A stretch of DNA of 7,083 nt, taken from Bacteroides sp. (GTDB lineage Bacteria > Bacteroidota > Bacteroidia > Bacteroidales > GCA-2748055). Positions within the stretch are counted from its first letter, which is position 1. The number at the start of each line of letters is the position of its first letter. Of this stretch, positions 1 through 6,120 are shown piece after piece. The notes below the pieces were generated by a model. The model was not told the origin of the DNA. It was given only the letters and a program-made list of their open reading frames with translations, and searched no databases. A program made the position numbers and the translations under genes. The stretch lies in contig DSDZ01000186.1 of assembly GCA_011048475.1 (NCBI GenBank), positions 1-7,083 on the forward strand, in the 5' to 3' direction.

Positions 1-1782
1 GTTGAAATTGAAGTCCTGCTGTCCCGTGGAATCATAATAACTCCGGTTGCCGATCTTGTCGCTCATCCCGAAATAAGAGATCATGGCGTAGGCCTGCTTG
101 GTGATCTTTTCCAGGTCATTGAGCGCTCCCGTGGAAATTTTCCCGAAGGTGATCTCCTCGGCGGCACGGCCACCCAGTGTGGCGCACATTTCATCCAGCA
201 TCTGCTCCGTGGTGGTGATCTGCCGTTCCTCGGGCAGGTACCATGCTGCGCCAAGGGCCCGTCCGCGCGGAATGATGGTTACCTTCACAAGGGGGTTGGC
301 ATGCTCCAGCAGCCAGCTTACCGTGGCATGTCCCGCTTCATGAAAGGCGATGGTCCGTTTCTCCTCATCCTTGATGATCTTGTTCTTCTTCTCAAGTCCC
401 CCGATAATCCGGTCAATGGCATCCAGGAAATCCTGCCGTTCCACAACCTTTTTGTCTTTCCTGGCGGCGATCAGCGCCGATTCATTGCACACATTGGCAA
501 TATCGGCTCCTGAAAATCCCGGGGTTTGCCTGGCCAGGAACTCCACATCCACCGAAGTGTCGATCTTGATCGGTTTCATGTGTACCTGGAAGATCGCTTT
601 GCGCTCATTCAAATCCGGAAGCTCCACATGGATCTGCCGGTCGAACCTTCCTGCACGGAGGAGCGCCTTATCCAGGACATCCGCCCTGTTGGTCGCAGCC
701 AGGATGATCACACCGCTGTTACTGCTGAAGCCATCCATCTCAGTGAGCAGCTGGTTCAGGGTGTTCTCCCGTTCATCATTGGACCCGAAATTGGGATTTC
801 TTCCCCTGGCGCGGCCCACGGCATCAATCTCATCAATGAAGACGATGCAGGGGGCCTTTTCCTTCGCCTGCTTGAAAAGGTCACGCACCCTGGAGGCACC
901 CACCCCCACGAACATTTCCACAAAATCTGAACCTGACATAGAGAAGAACGGTACGTGTGCTTCTCCGGCCACCGCCTTGGCCAGCAGTGTCTTACCCGTT
1001 CCGGGAGGCCCCACAAGCAGGGCCCCTTTGGGGATCTTCCCGCCCAGATCGGTGTACTTCTGGGGATTCTTCAGAAATTCCACGATTTCCCGGATCTCCA
1101 TCTTTGCCTCTTCAAGTCCGGCCACATCGCTGAAATCAACTTTTACATTGGTGTCCCTGTCGAAGATCTGGGCCTTTGATTTCCCCACGCTGAAGATGTT
1201 GCTCGCGCCTCCCCCTCCGGCGCCTCCTCCCATCCGCCGAAGCATATAGATCCAGATCCCCAGGATGATCAGGAAGGGAAGGACCCAGAGCAAGATCTCC
1301 CCGAAGTAATTTTTCCGGGTGACAGTGGTATAGGTGGGACGGCTCTCGGGGGGGAGTTCGTTCATGGCTTCGTTCAGGTCCTGAACGAACACATCCTGAC
1401 TGATGATGGTGAAATAATACTGGGGGACCGACTGGCCAAGGACCGTATTCCTTTTCTGGGATTTTACATCATCAAAACGGGGTTCCGATAGCTTTTCCGG
1501 TTTGATATAGATCTCGACCTTTTCCTTGTTGACAATGACGATCTTTTCAATGTCCCCGTTGTTCAGCATCTGGAAGAACCTGTTGGAGTCGATCTCCTTG
1601 AGTCCCCCGGATGAACCCAGGAACTGGATCCCGATCATGACAAGCAAGATAATCCCGATGATCCAGTAGGAACTGAATTTTGGTTTGGGATTTCCTCCGG
1701 GCCTGTTTCCGGAACCCCCTCCGGGCCGGTTCCCCGTATTCCCGCCGGGTGTGTTGGTTGTTTGGTTCTTTTTATCTGCCAT
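1..1782 (-). CDS. ftsH: ATP-dependent zinc metalloprotease FtsH (3' end outside window)
   Basis: Membrane-anchored AAA+ protease that extracts and degrades misfolded membrane proteins and short-lived regulators; it works as a hexamer facing the cytoplasm. 594 codons are visible without a stop, so the C-terminal tail lies beyond base 1. In order: a Gly/Asn/Pro-rich N-terminus (about 10-35), first membrane segment (39-56), a periplasmic region of about 105 residues, second membrane segment (about 163-181), then the AAA+ module with Walker A GPPGTGKT (258-265), Walker B VFIDEID (314-320, D317/E318) and the arginine-finger segment RAGRFDR (376-382). The protease domain has HEAGH at 481-485 and the expected third zinc ligand D556 in NDLEK. 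All motifs share one frame, so the gene looks intact. The start gives MADKKNQ and lies 13 bases after the rsfS stop, so the two genes are probably co-transcribed. A phosphatidate cytidylyltransferase gene often follows in this phylum, but that cannot be seen here. Confidence 0.98.
   Translation of the reverse strand, partial: MADKKNQTTNTPGGNTGNRPGGGSGNRPGGNPKPKFSSYWIIGIILLVMIGIQFLGSSGGLKEIDSNRFFQMLNNGDIEKIVIVNKEKVEIYIKPEKLSEPRFDDVKSQKRNTVLGQSVPQYYFTIISQDVFVQDLNEAMNELPPESRPTYTTVTRKNYFGEILLWVLPFLIILGIWIYMLRRMGGGAGGGGASNIFSVGKSKAQIFDRDTNVKVDFSDVAGLEEAKMEIREIVEFLKNPQKYTDLGGKIPKGALLVGPPGTGKTLLAKAVAGEAHVPFFSMSGSDFVEMFVGVGASRVRDLFKQAKEKAPCIVFIDEIDAVGRARGRNPNFGSNDERENTLNQLLTEMDGFSSNSGVIILAATNRADVLDKALLRAGRFDRQIHVELPDLNERKAIFQVHMKPIKIDTSVDVEFLARQTPGFSGADIANVCNESALIAARKDKKVVERQDFLDAIDRIIGGLEKKNKIIKDEEKRTIAFHEAGHATVSWLLEHANPLVKVTIIPRGRALGAAWYLPEERQITTTEQMLDEMCATLGGRAAEEITFGKISTGALNDLEKITKQAYAMISYFGMSDKIGNRSYYDSTGQQDFNFN
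1687..1734 (-). repeat. 24-base tandem repeat encoding GNRPGG units in the FtsH N-terminus
   Basis: Two consecutive 8-residue units, GNRPGGGS and GNRPGGNP (FtsH residues 17-32), are encoded by near-identical 24-base units; for example 1694-1710 resembles 1718-1734. The stretch lies on the cytoplasmic side just before the first membrane segment and is probably a flexible linker. Low-complexity N-termini are usual in FtsH of this phylum; the unit number may vary between strains, which is inference. Confidence 0.6.
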
Positions 1783-1795
1783 CACTCTTTTTTTT

Positions 1796-2167
1796 CTATC
1801 TGTCATCCACCCTCACCATCTCTCCGTCTGCCCAAAGCTCCTCCAGGTTGTAGAATGTCCTGAAATCTTTCTGGAAAACATGAACCAGGATATCGAAGAA
1901 ATCCATCAGCACCCACTGGCTGTTCTGCAGTCCTTCGATGTGATGGGCACGCAGTCCGGCGTCATCTTTCAGTTTCTTCTCGACCGATTCAGTAATGGCG
2001 TCTACCTGTGTGTATGAATCACCGTGACAGATAATGAAACAGTCGCATATTGAATTTTCAATCTTCGAAAGATTGATGGTTACTATCTCTTTGCCTTTTT
2101 TCTCCCGGATCGCTTCGATAATCAATTGCCTCTTCTCCTCAATACCTGCTGGTTCGCTTTCCTGCAT
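1796..2167 (-). CDS. rsfS: Ribosome silencing factor RsfS (DUF143 / Iojap family)
   Basis: Binds ribosomal protein uL14 on the large subunit and blocks joining of the 30S subunit, lowering translation when nutrients are short. The 123-residue product is of normal family length. Family signatures are clear: an N-terminal helix followed by DCFIICHGDS (42-51), the core WVLMDFFDILVHVF (85-98) and the C-terminal FYNLEELWAD (105-114). A longer reading from 2314 is possible, but the extra 49 residues resemble no family member, run into the birA gene and cross the likely promoter; the ATG at 2167 gives the expected N-terminus. An AAAGGAGG sequence directly touches this ATG, too close for standard Shine-Dalgarno pairing. 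The gene is followed after 13 bases by ftsH, the same pairing seen in many Bacteroidota (recalled, not searched), and is divergent from birA. Confidence 0.95.
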   Translation of the reverse strand: MQESEPAGIEEKRQLIIEAIREKKGKEIVTINLSKIENSICDCFIICHGDSYTQVDAITESVEKKLKDDAGLRAHHIEGLQNSQWVLMDFFDILVHVFQKDFRTFYNLEELWADGEMVRVDDR

Positions 2168-2183
2168 CCTCCTTTTTTTATGA

Positions 2184-2191
2184 CAAAGGTA
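2184..2191 (-). promoter_or_regulatory. Bacteroidota-type -7 promoter element TACCTTTG before rsfS
   Basis: Read on the minus strand, TACCTTTG matches the known Bacteroidota -7 consensus TAnnTTTG exactly. It ends 16 bases before the rsfS start codon, so transcription would begin only about 10 bases before the ATG. I see no TTG-type -33 element at the usual 19-21 base spacing. It probably drives rsfS-ftsH. Confidence 0.55.
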
Positions 2192-2239
2192 ATGAATTAA
2201 TACATCTGATTGGTTAACACCGGTACAATCCAAATGTTG

Positions 2240-2246
2240 TATCTTG
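2240..2246 (+). promoter_or_regulatory. Possible -7-like element TATCTTG before birA
   Basis: TATCTTG lies 25 bases before the birA ATG and resembles TAnnTTTG with one T missing. The identical 8-mer TATCTTGG also precedes the response-regulator gene (6715-6722). There is no TTG at proper -33 spacing (the nearest is at 2210-2212, 27 bases away), so this is a weak call. Confidence 0.25.
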
Positions 2247-2271
2247 GTGGTAAAATGGCAAAAACTGTACC

Positions 2272-3006
2272 ATGGGGCTTCGCTGGATCCGGCTTGAACG
2301 GGTTGGTTCGACAAATGCCTACCTCTCCGATCTCCTCAGGCATGAAAATCTGGAGCAGGAGGTTGTAGTAACTGCTGATTATCAAGATGCTGGCAGGGGT
2401 CAGGGAAACAACAGCTGGCACAGCAACAGCGGAGAGAATCTGCTGATGAGCGTGCTCCTGTTCCCTGTATTTTTGTCAGCCTCCCACCAGTTCGCCCTGT
2501 CCAGGGCGGTCTCCCTCGCTTTGTGCGATGTGCTTCAGTCGTTTCGCATAGACACCCGGGTCAAATGGCCCAATGATATCCTGGCCGGGGGTGGGAAGAT
2601 CGCGGGGATCCTGATCGAGCACGCGGTTTCGGGCCGGTCGCTGGTCCGTTCCATCGCGGGAATCGGGCTGAACCTTAACCAGGCCGTCTTCCCTGAGTTT
2701 GAGCTGCCCGCCACCTCTGTCCTCCTGGAGACCGGGAAAACCGCAGCGCCTCAACAGGTGGCATGGGAAATCTATGAAGCATTGCAGCAAAGATTGGCAC
2801 AGCTGAAGGCTGGTACCTTCGACGCACTTGACGGAGCCTACCACGACCGTCTGCACAGGATCCGCAAGGAGACCGAATTTGTTTCGGAAAACAGGACCTT
2901 TCGGGGAATCATCACGGGGGTAAATGAATACGGCGAATTGCTGGTTGAGGAGCGGGGGGTGCTCCGCGCTTACGGATTTCACCAGATCAGGTACGCCCGC
3001 TACTGA
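2272..3006 (+). CDS. birA: Biotin--[acetyl-CoA-carboxylase] ligase, monofunctional (no DNA-binding domain)
   Basis: Activates biotin with ATP to biotinyl-5'-AMP and transfers it to the acceptor lysine of biotin carboxyl carrier proteins, in the cytoplasm. The 244-residue protein starts directly with the catalytic domain: GSTN (12-15), the nucleotide/biotin loop GRGQGNNSW (41-49), KWPNDI (98-103), KIAGILIE with the equivalent of the E. coli catalytic-site lysine at K109 (109-116), and GIGLNLN (130-136). A short SH3-like C-terminal domain covers roughly 199-244. The helix-turn-helix domain of E. coli BirA is absent, so it should not repress a biotin operon. The glycine-rich loop differs from E. 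coli GRGRRG: Q44 stands where R118 lies, and residues 45-46 are G-N. The ATG at 2272 gives an N-terminus right before the GSTN motif; the ATG at 2255 is out of frame. Its last 7 bases overlap the convergent SRPBCC gene. Confidence 0.95.
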   Translation: MGLRWIRLERVGSTNAYLSDLLRHENLEQEVVVTADYQDAGRGQGNNSWHSNSGENLLMSVLLFPVFLSASHQFALSRAVSLALCDVLQSFRIDTRVKWPNDILAGGGKIAGILIEHAVSGRSLVRSIAGIGLNLNQAVFPEFELPATSVLLETGKTAAPQQVAWEIYEALQQRLAQLKAGTFDALDGAYHDRLHRIRKETEFVSENRTFRGIITGVNEYGELLVEERGVLRAYGFHQIRYARY

Positions 3007-3410
3007 CTGAAATCGAACTTCTCGATTTGATCAACGATCCCGTCCACCAGCTGTTTCAGGGGTGATTTGATCATGGAAAGGAGGAACCGGTTCACATGGG
3101 GTTCAATGGTGACCCGTACCCTGGTGTCCTGCTCGTTCATCCGTTTCAGCTGGATCCAGATGATAAAGCTGTAGGAGGAAAGCTCAGGGACAGAAGCGAT
3201 CTTCACCAGGGAGCAGGGTTTTTTTTCCACAATCTCAAGGGTGGCTTTTCCCACCGGATCCACCCGGAAACTGCACCGGTCGGCCGACGATTCCCACTGG
3301 CTGACCCTGTCTGCCGGGATGATCCGTTCGAAGTTATTGAAATCGGTTAGAAATCCGTATATCTGACGGTCACTGCTGGTTGATTTCCCTATGCGGCTTT
3401 CGATCTTCAT
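3000..3410 (-). CDS. Small SRPBCC/START-like fold protein of unknown function
   Basis: A 136-residue soluble protein without signal peptide or membrane segment. The pattern is that of the SRPBCC (Bet v 1-like/polyketide cyclase) helix-grip fold: an N-terminal strand (MKIESRIG), a helix with DFNNFERIIP (about 23-32), a series of antiparallel strands (about 40-105), and a long C-terminal helix (about 110-133) that would close a hydrophobic cavity. Such folds bind small hydrophobic ligands or act as chaperone-like modules; no ligand can be read from the sequence. It starts 9 bases after the pyrE stop, so it is almost certainly in the pyrE transcript. I recall such proteins beside pyrE in other Bacteroidota but cannot verify this here. 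The 3' end overlaps the birA stop region on the opposite strand. Confidence 0.8.
   Translation of the reverse strand: MKIESRIGKSTSSDRQIYGFLTDFNNFERIIPADRVSQWESSADRCSFRVDPVGKATLEIVEKKPCSLVKIASVPELSSYSFIIWIQLKRMNEQDTRVRVTIEPHVNRFLLSMIKSPLKQLVDGIVDQIEKFDFSQ
3010..3028. terminator. Small perfect hairpin just after the birA stop (possible weak terminator)
   Basis: AAATCGA and TCGATTT form a perfect 7-bp stem with a 5-base loop (ACTTC), starting 3 bases after the birA stop and lying inside the last codons of the convergent SRPBCC gene. There is no T-tract on either strand and the stem is AT-rich, so intrinsic termination is only a guess; it could also slow polymerase or protect a 3' end. Confidence 0.25.
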
Positions 3411-3419
3411 GATGCGGGA

Positions 3420-4061
3420 CTATGCATGTTCTTCACCCCAGCCGGATGGATCCTCCCTCCACCGTTCGAGCAGTTCCATCTGGTCCTCACTGATATATCC
3501 CGATTCCAGGGCAAGGCCGATCAGGGCAGGGTAATCGCTCAGGGTGAAAAGCGATACGCCTGCCTTCCTGAAATTTTCTTCCGCAACCGGGAATCCGTAG
3601 GAAAAAACGGATACCATGCCCAGTACCTCCGCCCCTGTCTCCCTGAGAACTTCCACGGCGCTGAGGGAACTGCCTCCGGTGCTTACAAGGTCTTCCACCA
3701 CCACCACCTTCTCATTCCCGGTCATGCGCCCTTCGATCCGGTTCTGTCTGCCGTGGGACTTCGGGGAGGACCGGACGTACACGAACGGCAGGTTCATCAT
3801 GTCGGCCACCAGGGCACCCTGGGCGATGGCTCCCGTCGCCACCCCTGCAATCAGTCCGGCCTGCCCGAAATGAGCCCGGATCGTTTCCACAAATGCTTCT
3901 TTGATCCGGTCCCTGATCTCCGGGTAGGAAAGGGTGACCCTGTTATCGCAATAAATGGGTGAAAGCCAGCCAGAAGCCCATCTGAAGGGTTTTGCAGGTT
4001 CTAAGATTATTGCTTTACTTTGCAGCAGGAAGCCGGCAATCTGTTTCCTCACTTGCGTCAT
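3420..4061 (-). CDS. pyrE: Orotate phosphoribosyltransferase
   Basis: Joins orotate to PRPP to make orotidine 5'-monophosphate, the fifth step of de novo pyrimidine synthesis; a cytoplasmic homodimer. The 213-residue product has the normal family length. Visible motifs: orotate/PRPP pocket GWLSPIYCDNR (31-41), glycine-rich segment GVATGAIAQG (73-82), catalytic flexible loop RSSPKSHGRQNRIEG (97-111, with K101 and H103), and the PRPP-binding loop VVVVEDLVSTGGS (119-131). A start at 4142 would add 27 residues that lie opposite the Nudix gene and upstream of the promoter element; the ATG at 4061 places the first helix about 10 residues before LLQSKAI, as in relatives, so I choose it. There is no further ATG until M88. 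Followed after 9 bases by the SRPBCC gene; its start codon is only 7 bases from that of the divergent Nudix gene. Confidence 0.97.
   Translation of the reverse strand: MTQVRKQIAGFLLQSKAIILEPAKPFRWASGWLSPIYCDNRVTLSYPEIRDRIKEAFVETIRAHFGQAGLIAGVATGAIAQGALVADMMNLPFVYVRSSPKSHGRQNRIEGRMTGNEKVVVVEDLVSTGGSSLSAVEVLRETGAEVLGMVSVFSYGFPVAEENFRKAGVSLFTLSDYPALIGLALESGYISEDQMELLERWREDPSGWGEEHA
3991..4022 (+). promoter_or_regulatory. Possible promoter for the Nudix gene, inside pyrE
   Basis: TTTG (3991-3994), a 20-base spacer, then TTACTTTG (4015-4022) resembles the Bacteroidota -33/-7 pair TTG-N19-21-TAnnTTTG, with one mismatch at the second -7 position. Transcription would start near 4028-4030, giving the Nudix mRNA a leader of about 40 bases that is antisense to the first pyrE codons. 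The spacing fits well, but chance matches are common. Confidence 0.35.
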
Positions 4062-4064
4062 CTG

Positions 4065-4072
4065 ACAAATGT
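4065..4072 (-). promoter_or_regulatory. -7 promoter element TACATTTG at the pyrE start
   Basis: The minus strand reads TACATTTG, an exact TAnnTTTG match, ending only 3 bases before the pyrE ATG. A start about 6 bases downstream of the element would fall at or inside the ATG, giving a leaderless or nearly leaderless pyrE mRNA. The element also contains the start codon of the divergent Nudix gene on the other strand. A TTG lies upstream but with only 12 bases of spacing. Confidence 0.45.
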
Positions 4073-4683
4073 ATAAAGTTTTTTTCAAGGACAGAACAGT
4101 ATATTTCGGGGACGATTTTTCGAGGGCCTTCGGAAGGAACAAAGGTCTGTTCTACAGGTACAACAACATCCAGGAGCTGAACGAGCTGGTGGATGTCTTC
4201 TTTGTCCTGAAGCAGATCAAGAACCTGTATATCTTTCACCACGACATGCTGGCGCTGAGTGAGGAGTTTAAATCCTGCTTTCATTTTGTGGAGGCGGGAG
4301 GGGGACTGGTCTTCAACGGCCGGGGAGAGTTCCTGGTGATCAAACGGGACGGCATCTGGGACCTGCCCAAGGGAAAACTGGAGCCTGGCGAGGATTTTGA
4401 AACAGCCGCACTCCGCGAGGTGAAGGAAGAGACGGGGCTCAGCAACCTGGAACTGGGTCAGCCCGTCATCTCCACCTACCACACCTATCAGCTTTCAGAC
4501 GACAGGATCCTTAAAAAGACCAGGTGGTTTGAAATGTTCCACGGTGGCCGTGCCAGGCCCCGTCCCCGTTTGCAGGAAGGGATCACCGAAGCGGTGTGGG
4601 TGACTCCCGGGCAGACCGACTTCATCCGGAAGAACACCTACCCGAGTATACTTGATGTATTGTATTTCAAGCAAATCCTCTGA
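4069..4683 (+). CDS. Nudix hydrolase with N-terminal extension
   Basis: A 204-residue predicted cytoplasmic hydrolase of nucleoside-diphosphate-linked compounds. The Nudix box is complete: residues 102-124 begin GKLEPGE, contain the metal-binding REVKEE (116-121) and end TGL, matching GX5EX7REUXEEXGU at every fixed position, and the preceding WDLPKGKLEPGE is typical of (di)nucleoside polyphosphate or oxidised-nucleotide hydrolases. Residues 1-70 form an extra domain before the catalytic core (which begins near FVEAGGGLVF, 73-82); I do not recognise its role, and the substrate cannot be read from the sequence. The start is fixed by the conserved-looking MYKVFFKDRTVYF; the next ATG is M60, which would delete the extension. 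It sits 7 bases from the divergent pyrE start and ends directly against the convergent redoxin-like gene. It may share regulation with nucleotide synthesis, which is inference. Confidence 0.93.
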   Translation: MYKVFFKDRTVYFGDDFSRAFGRNKGLFYRYNNIQELNELVDVFFVLKQIKNLYIFHHDMLALSEEFKSCFHFVEAGGGLVFNGRGEFLVIKRDGIWDLPKGKLEPGEDFETAALREVKEETGLSNLELGQPVISTYHTYQLSDDRILKKTRWFEMFHGGRARPRPRLQEGITEAVWVTPGQTDFIRKNTYPSILDVLYFKQIL

Positions 4684-6120
4684 TCACACTTCACCCCTGG
4701 ACCGCATGATCCTGAACAGTTGCTGTTCGAATCCCTCCGATGGCAGCGGGGCCGGTGACAAAACCAGTCTGCCGTTTGGACCGATCAGGTAGGCTACCGG
4801 AAACGCCCTGATCTCATAATCCCTGAGGATCCCGGGCTGATCTTTATAATAGAGCGCTTTCCAGGTGTACCCGTTCCGATCCATGAACTGAGCCACCTCC
4901 TCCCGCTGTTCGGCTACCATTACGGAAACCACATCCAGGTAATCAGCATGCCTGGCAAGATAAGATTGCATGAAAGGGTATTCCATCATACAGCCGTAAT
5001 GCTCGGGGGTGCAGAAAACAAGCAGGACATACCTACCTTCGGAATCGGCAAGGGAATAGGTTTTTCCACCTGTATCCGTCAGGGTGAAGGCCGGAGGTGC
5101 CGATCCGACCATCAGGCTGGAAAGTTTCTGCCGGATCTGTGCGGCGTAGGTGCCGTAACGGGGGATCACCGGATCACCGGCCATGGAATCGAGCAGGATC
5201 AGGATCGCTTCTTTGTGATAGGCTCCCTGGTGGAACGCCGTGTAAAGTTCCCTGAGCAGGACCAGGTCTGCCAGCGTGTCACTGGTCACGGAGGCATGCA
5301 GCCGGATCTTTCGGCGCAGGGTATCCAGCTGGTGGGTCCGGTTGATCACATCCCTGATCCCCGCTCCCTCTTCCGTTCGAGAGAAATAGAAAAGAAACTC
5401 CCTGTACATCAGGTTGAAAAGCTGCATGAACACCGGATGCTCATCCCTGATCTCCGGTCCCAGGTATTCCTTCCCGATCTCCTCCAGTCCGGATCGCCCT
5501 TCGTTCATCTTCAGGATCCCGTATTTGTATTTTCTGTAATCCCGGAAGGCCCGGGAGGTGTCTTCCGGGAAGGATGCTTCCATGGCCCGGATCACCGAAT
5601 CCAGCCTGCTGTCCAGACCCAGGCGTCTCCGGGCGATCACCTCTTCATTTACCCTGGTAAACAGTGTGTCAAACCGGAACAGGCTGTGATTGATCTCCTC
5701 CGGTCCGCCGGCAGCCCCGGATCCATCCATGCCGGTTTTGGAGAGCACCTCAGGGTGGAAGCGGACCGGTGTAAAAAAAGGGGAGACCAGGTCTTCATAA
5801 CGCTTCTCCCTGAAGGGGGGCAGCCCGATGTGGTAGCGAAAACCCGGCTCTGCGTACAGGGATCCTTCGTACACACCCGTTTCAAGGTATACGAAAGCTC
5901 CCCTTTCCAGCTGAACGGTAAATTGGAAACGCCCGTTCTCATCGCAGACGACCGTATCCGAATGGCGGGGAAGGGGGAGGAAAGGATTTCCGGGAATGAA
6001 CAGATGGACCGTCTTTCCCCGGTACCCGGGATCCGATCCGAAAATGACAGCCACTCCGGCAGAAGCAGGGATGGCTGCCCGTAGCAGGAGCAGGAAAATA
6101 ATGAACCGCAGGGAAGGCAT
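4684..6120 (-). CDS. Exported thioredoxin-fold (TlpA/redoxin-like) protein with degenerate CxxC
   Basis: A 478-residue protein with a clear signal peptide: hydrophobic core FIIFLLLL (6-13) and an ASA|G cleavage site after residue 21; no lipobox cysteine, so it is predicted periplasmic. Residues about 22-105 look like the beta-rich N-terminal domain often found in such Bacteroidota proteins (DUF4369-like, by appearance). A helical middle (about 140-335, DUF5106-like at best) follows. The C-terminal redoxin domain (about 339-478) begins SAPPAFTLTD, contains the active-site region FCTPEHYGC (369-377) and the expected cis-proline in AFPVAYLIG (P441). Where relatives carry CxxC there is H374-Y-G-C377; another cysteine, C370, lies seven residues earlier. 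It may therefore be a one-cysteine or altered redox protein, or a structural relative. Its ATG shares one base with the coaD stop (TGATG), implying translational coupling, and its stop abuts that of the Nudix gene. Confidence 0.88.
   Translation of the reverse strand: MPSLRFIIFLLLLRAAIPASAGVAVIFGSDPGYRGKTVHLFIPGNPFLPLPRHSDTVVCDENGRFQFTVQLERGAFVYLETGVYEGSLYAEPGFRYHIGLPPFREKRYEDLVSPFFTPVRFHPEVLSKTGMDGSGAAGGPEEINHSLFRFDTLFTRVNEEVIARRRLGLDSRLDSVIRAMEASFPEDTSRAFRDYRKYKYGILKMNEGRSGLEEIGKEYLGPEIRDEHPVFMQLFNLMYREFLFYFSRTEEGAGIRDVINRTHQLDTLRRKIRLHASVTSDTLADLVLLRELYTAFHQGAYHKEAILILLDSMAGDPVIPRYGTYAAQIRQKLSSLMVGSAPPAFTLTDTGGKTYSLADSEGRYVLLVFCTPEHYGCMMEYPFMQSYLARHADYLDVVSVMVAEQREEVAQFMDRNGYTWKALYYKDQPGILRDYEIRAFPVAYLIGPNGRLVLSPAPLPSEGFEQQLFRIMRSRGEV

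Noticed and set aside
1..3. Apparent truncation of ftsH (and of the response regulator at the right end)
   Set aside because: Both simply run off the window edges in open frame with conserved sequence, so there is no sign of a broken gene.
350..1249. A 299-codon plus-strand open frame
   Set aside because: It is antisense to ftsH, whose catalytic motifs are intact across this stretch; the product is Ser/Leu/Pro-rich low-complexity sequence without domain features.
2222..2271. Inverted repeat GGTACA (2222-2227) and TGTACC (2266-2271) flanking the birA upstream region
   Set aside because: Six-base arms with a 38-base spacer arise easily by chance, and this BirA lacks a DNA-binding domain, so an autoregulatory operator is unlikely.
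2168..2314. An N-terminal extension of RsfS from a start at 2314
   Set aside because: The extra 49 residues overlap birA and the likely rsfS promoter and do not resemble family N-termini; the start at 2167 gives normal length.
4062..4142. A 27-residue N-terminal extension of PyrE from 4142
   Set aside because: It lies opposite the Nudix coding sequence and upstream of the TACATTTG element, and would make PyrE longer than its family.
4948..6084. A 378-codon plus-strand open frame
   Set aside because: It is antisense to the exported redoxin-like gene; the predicted protein lacks recognisable motifs, and the minus frame has a signal peptide and a thioredoxin-fold pattern.
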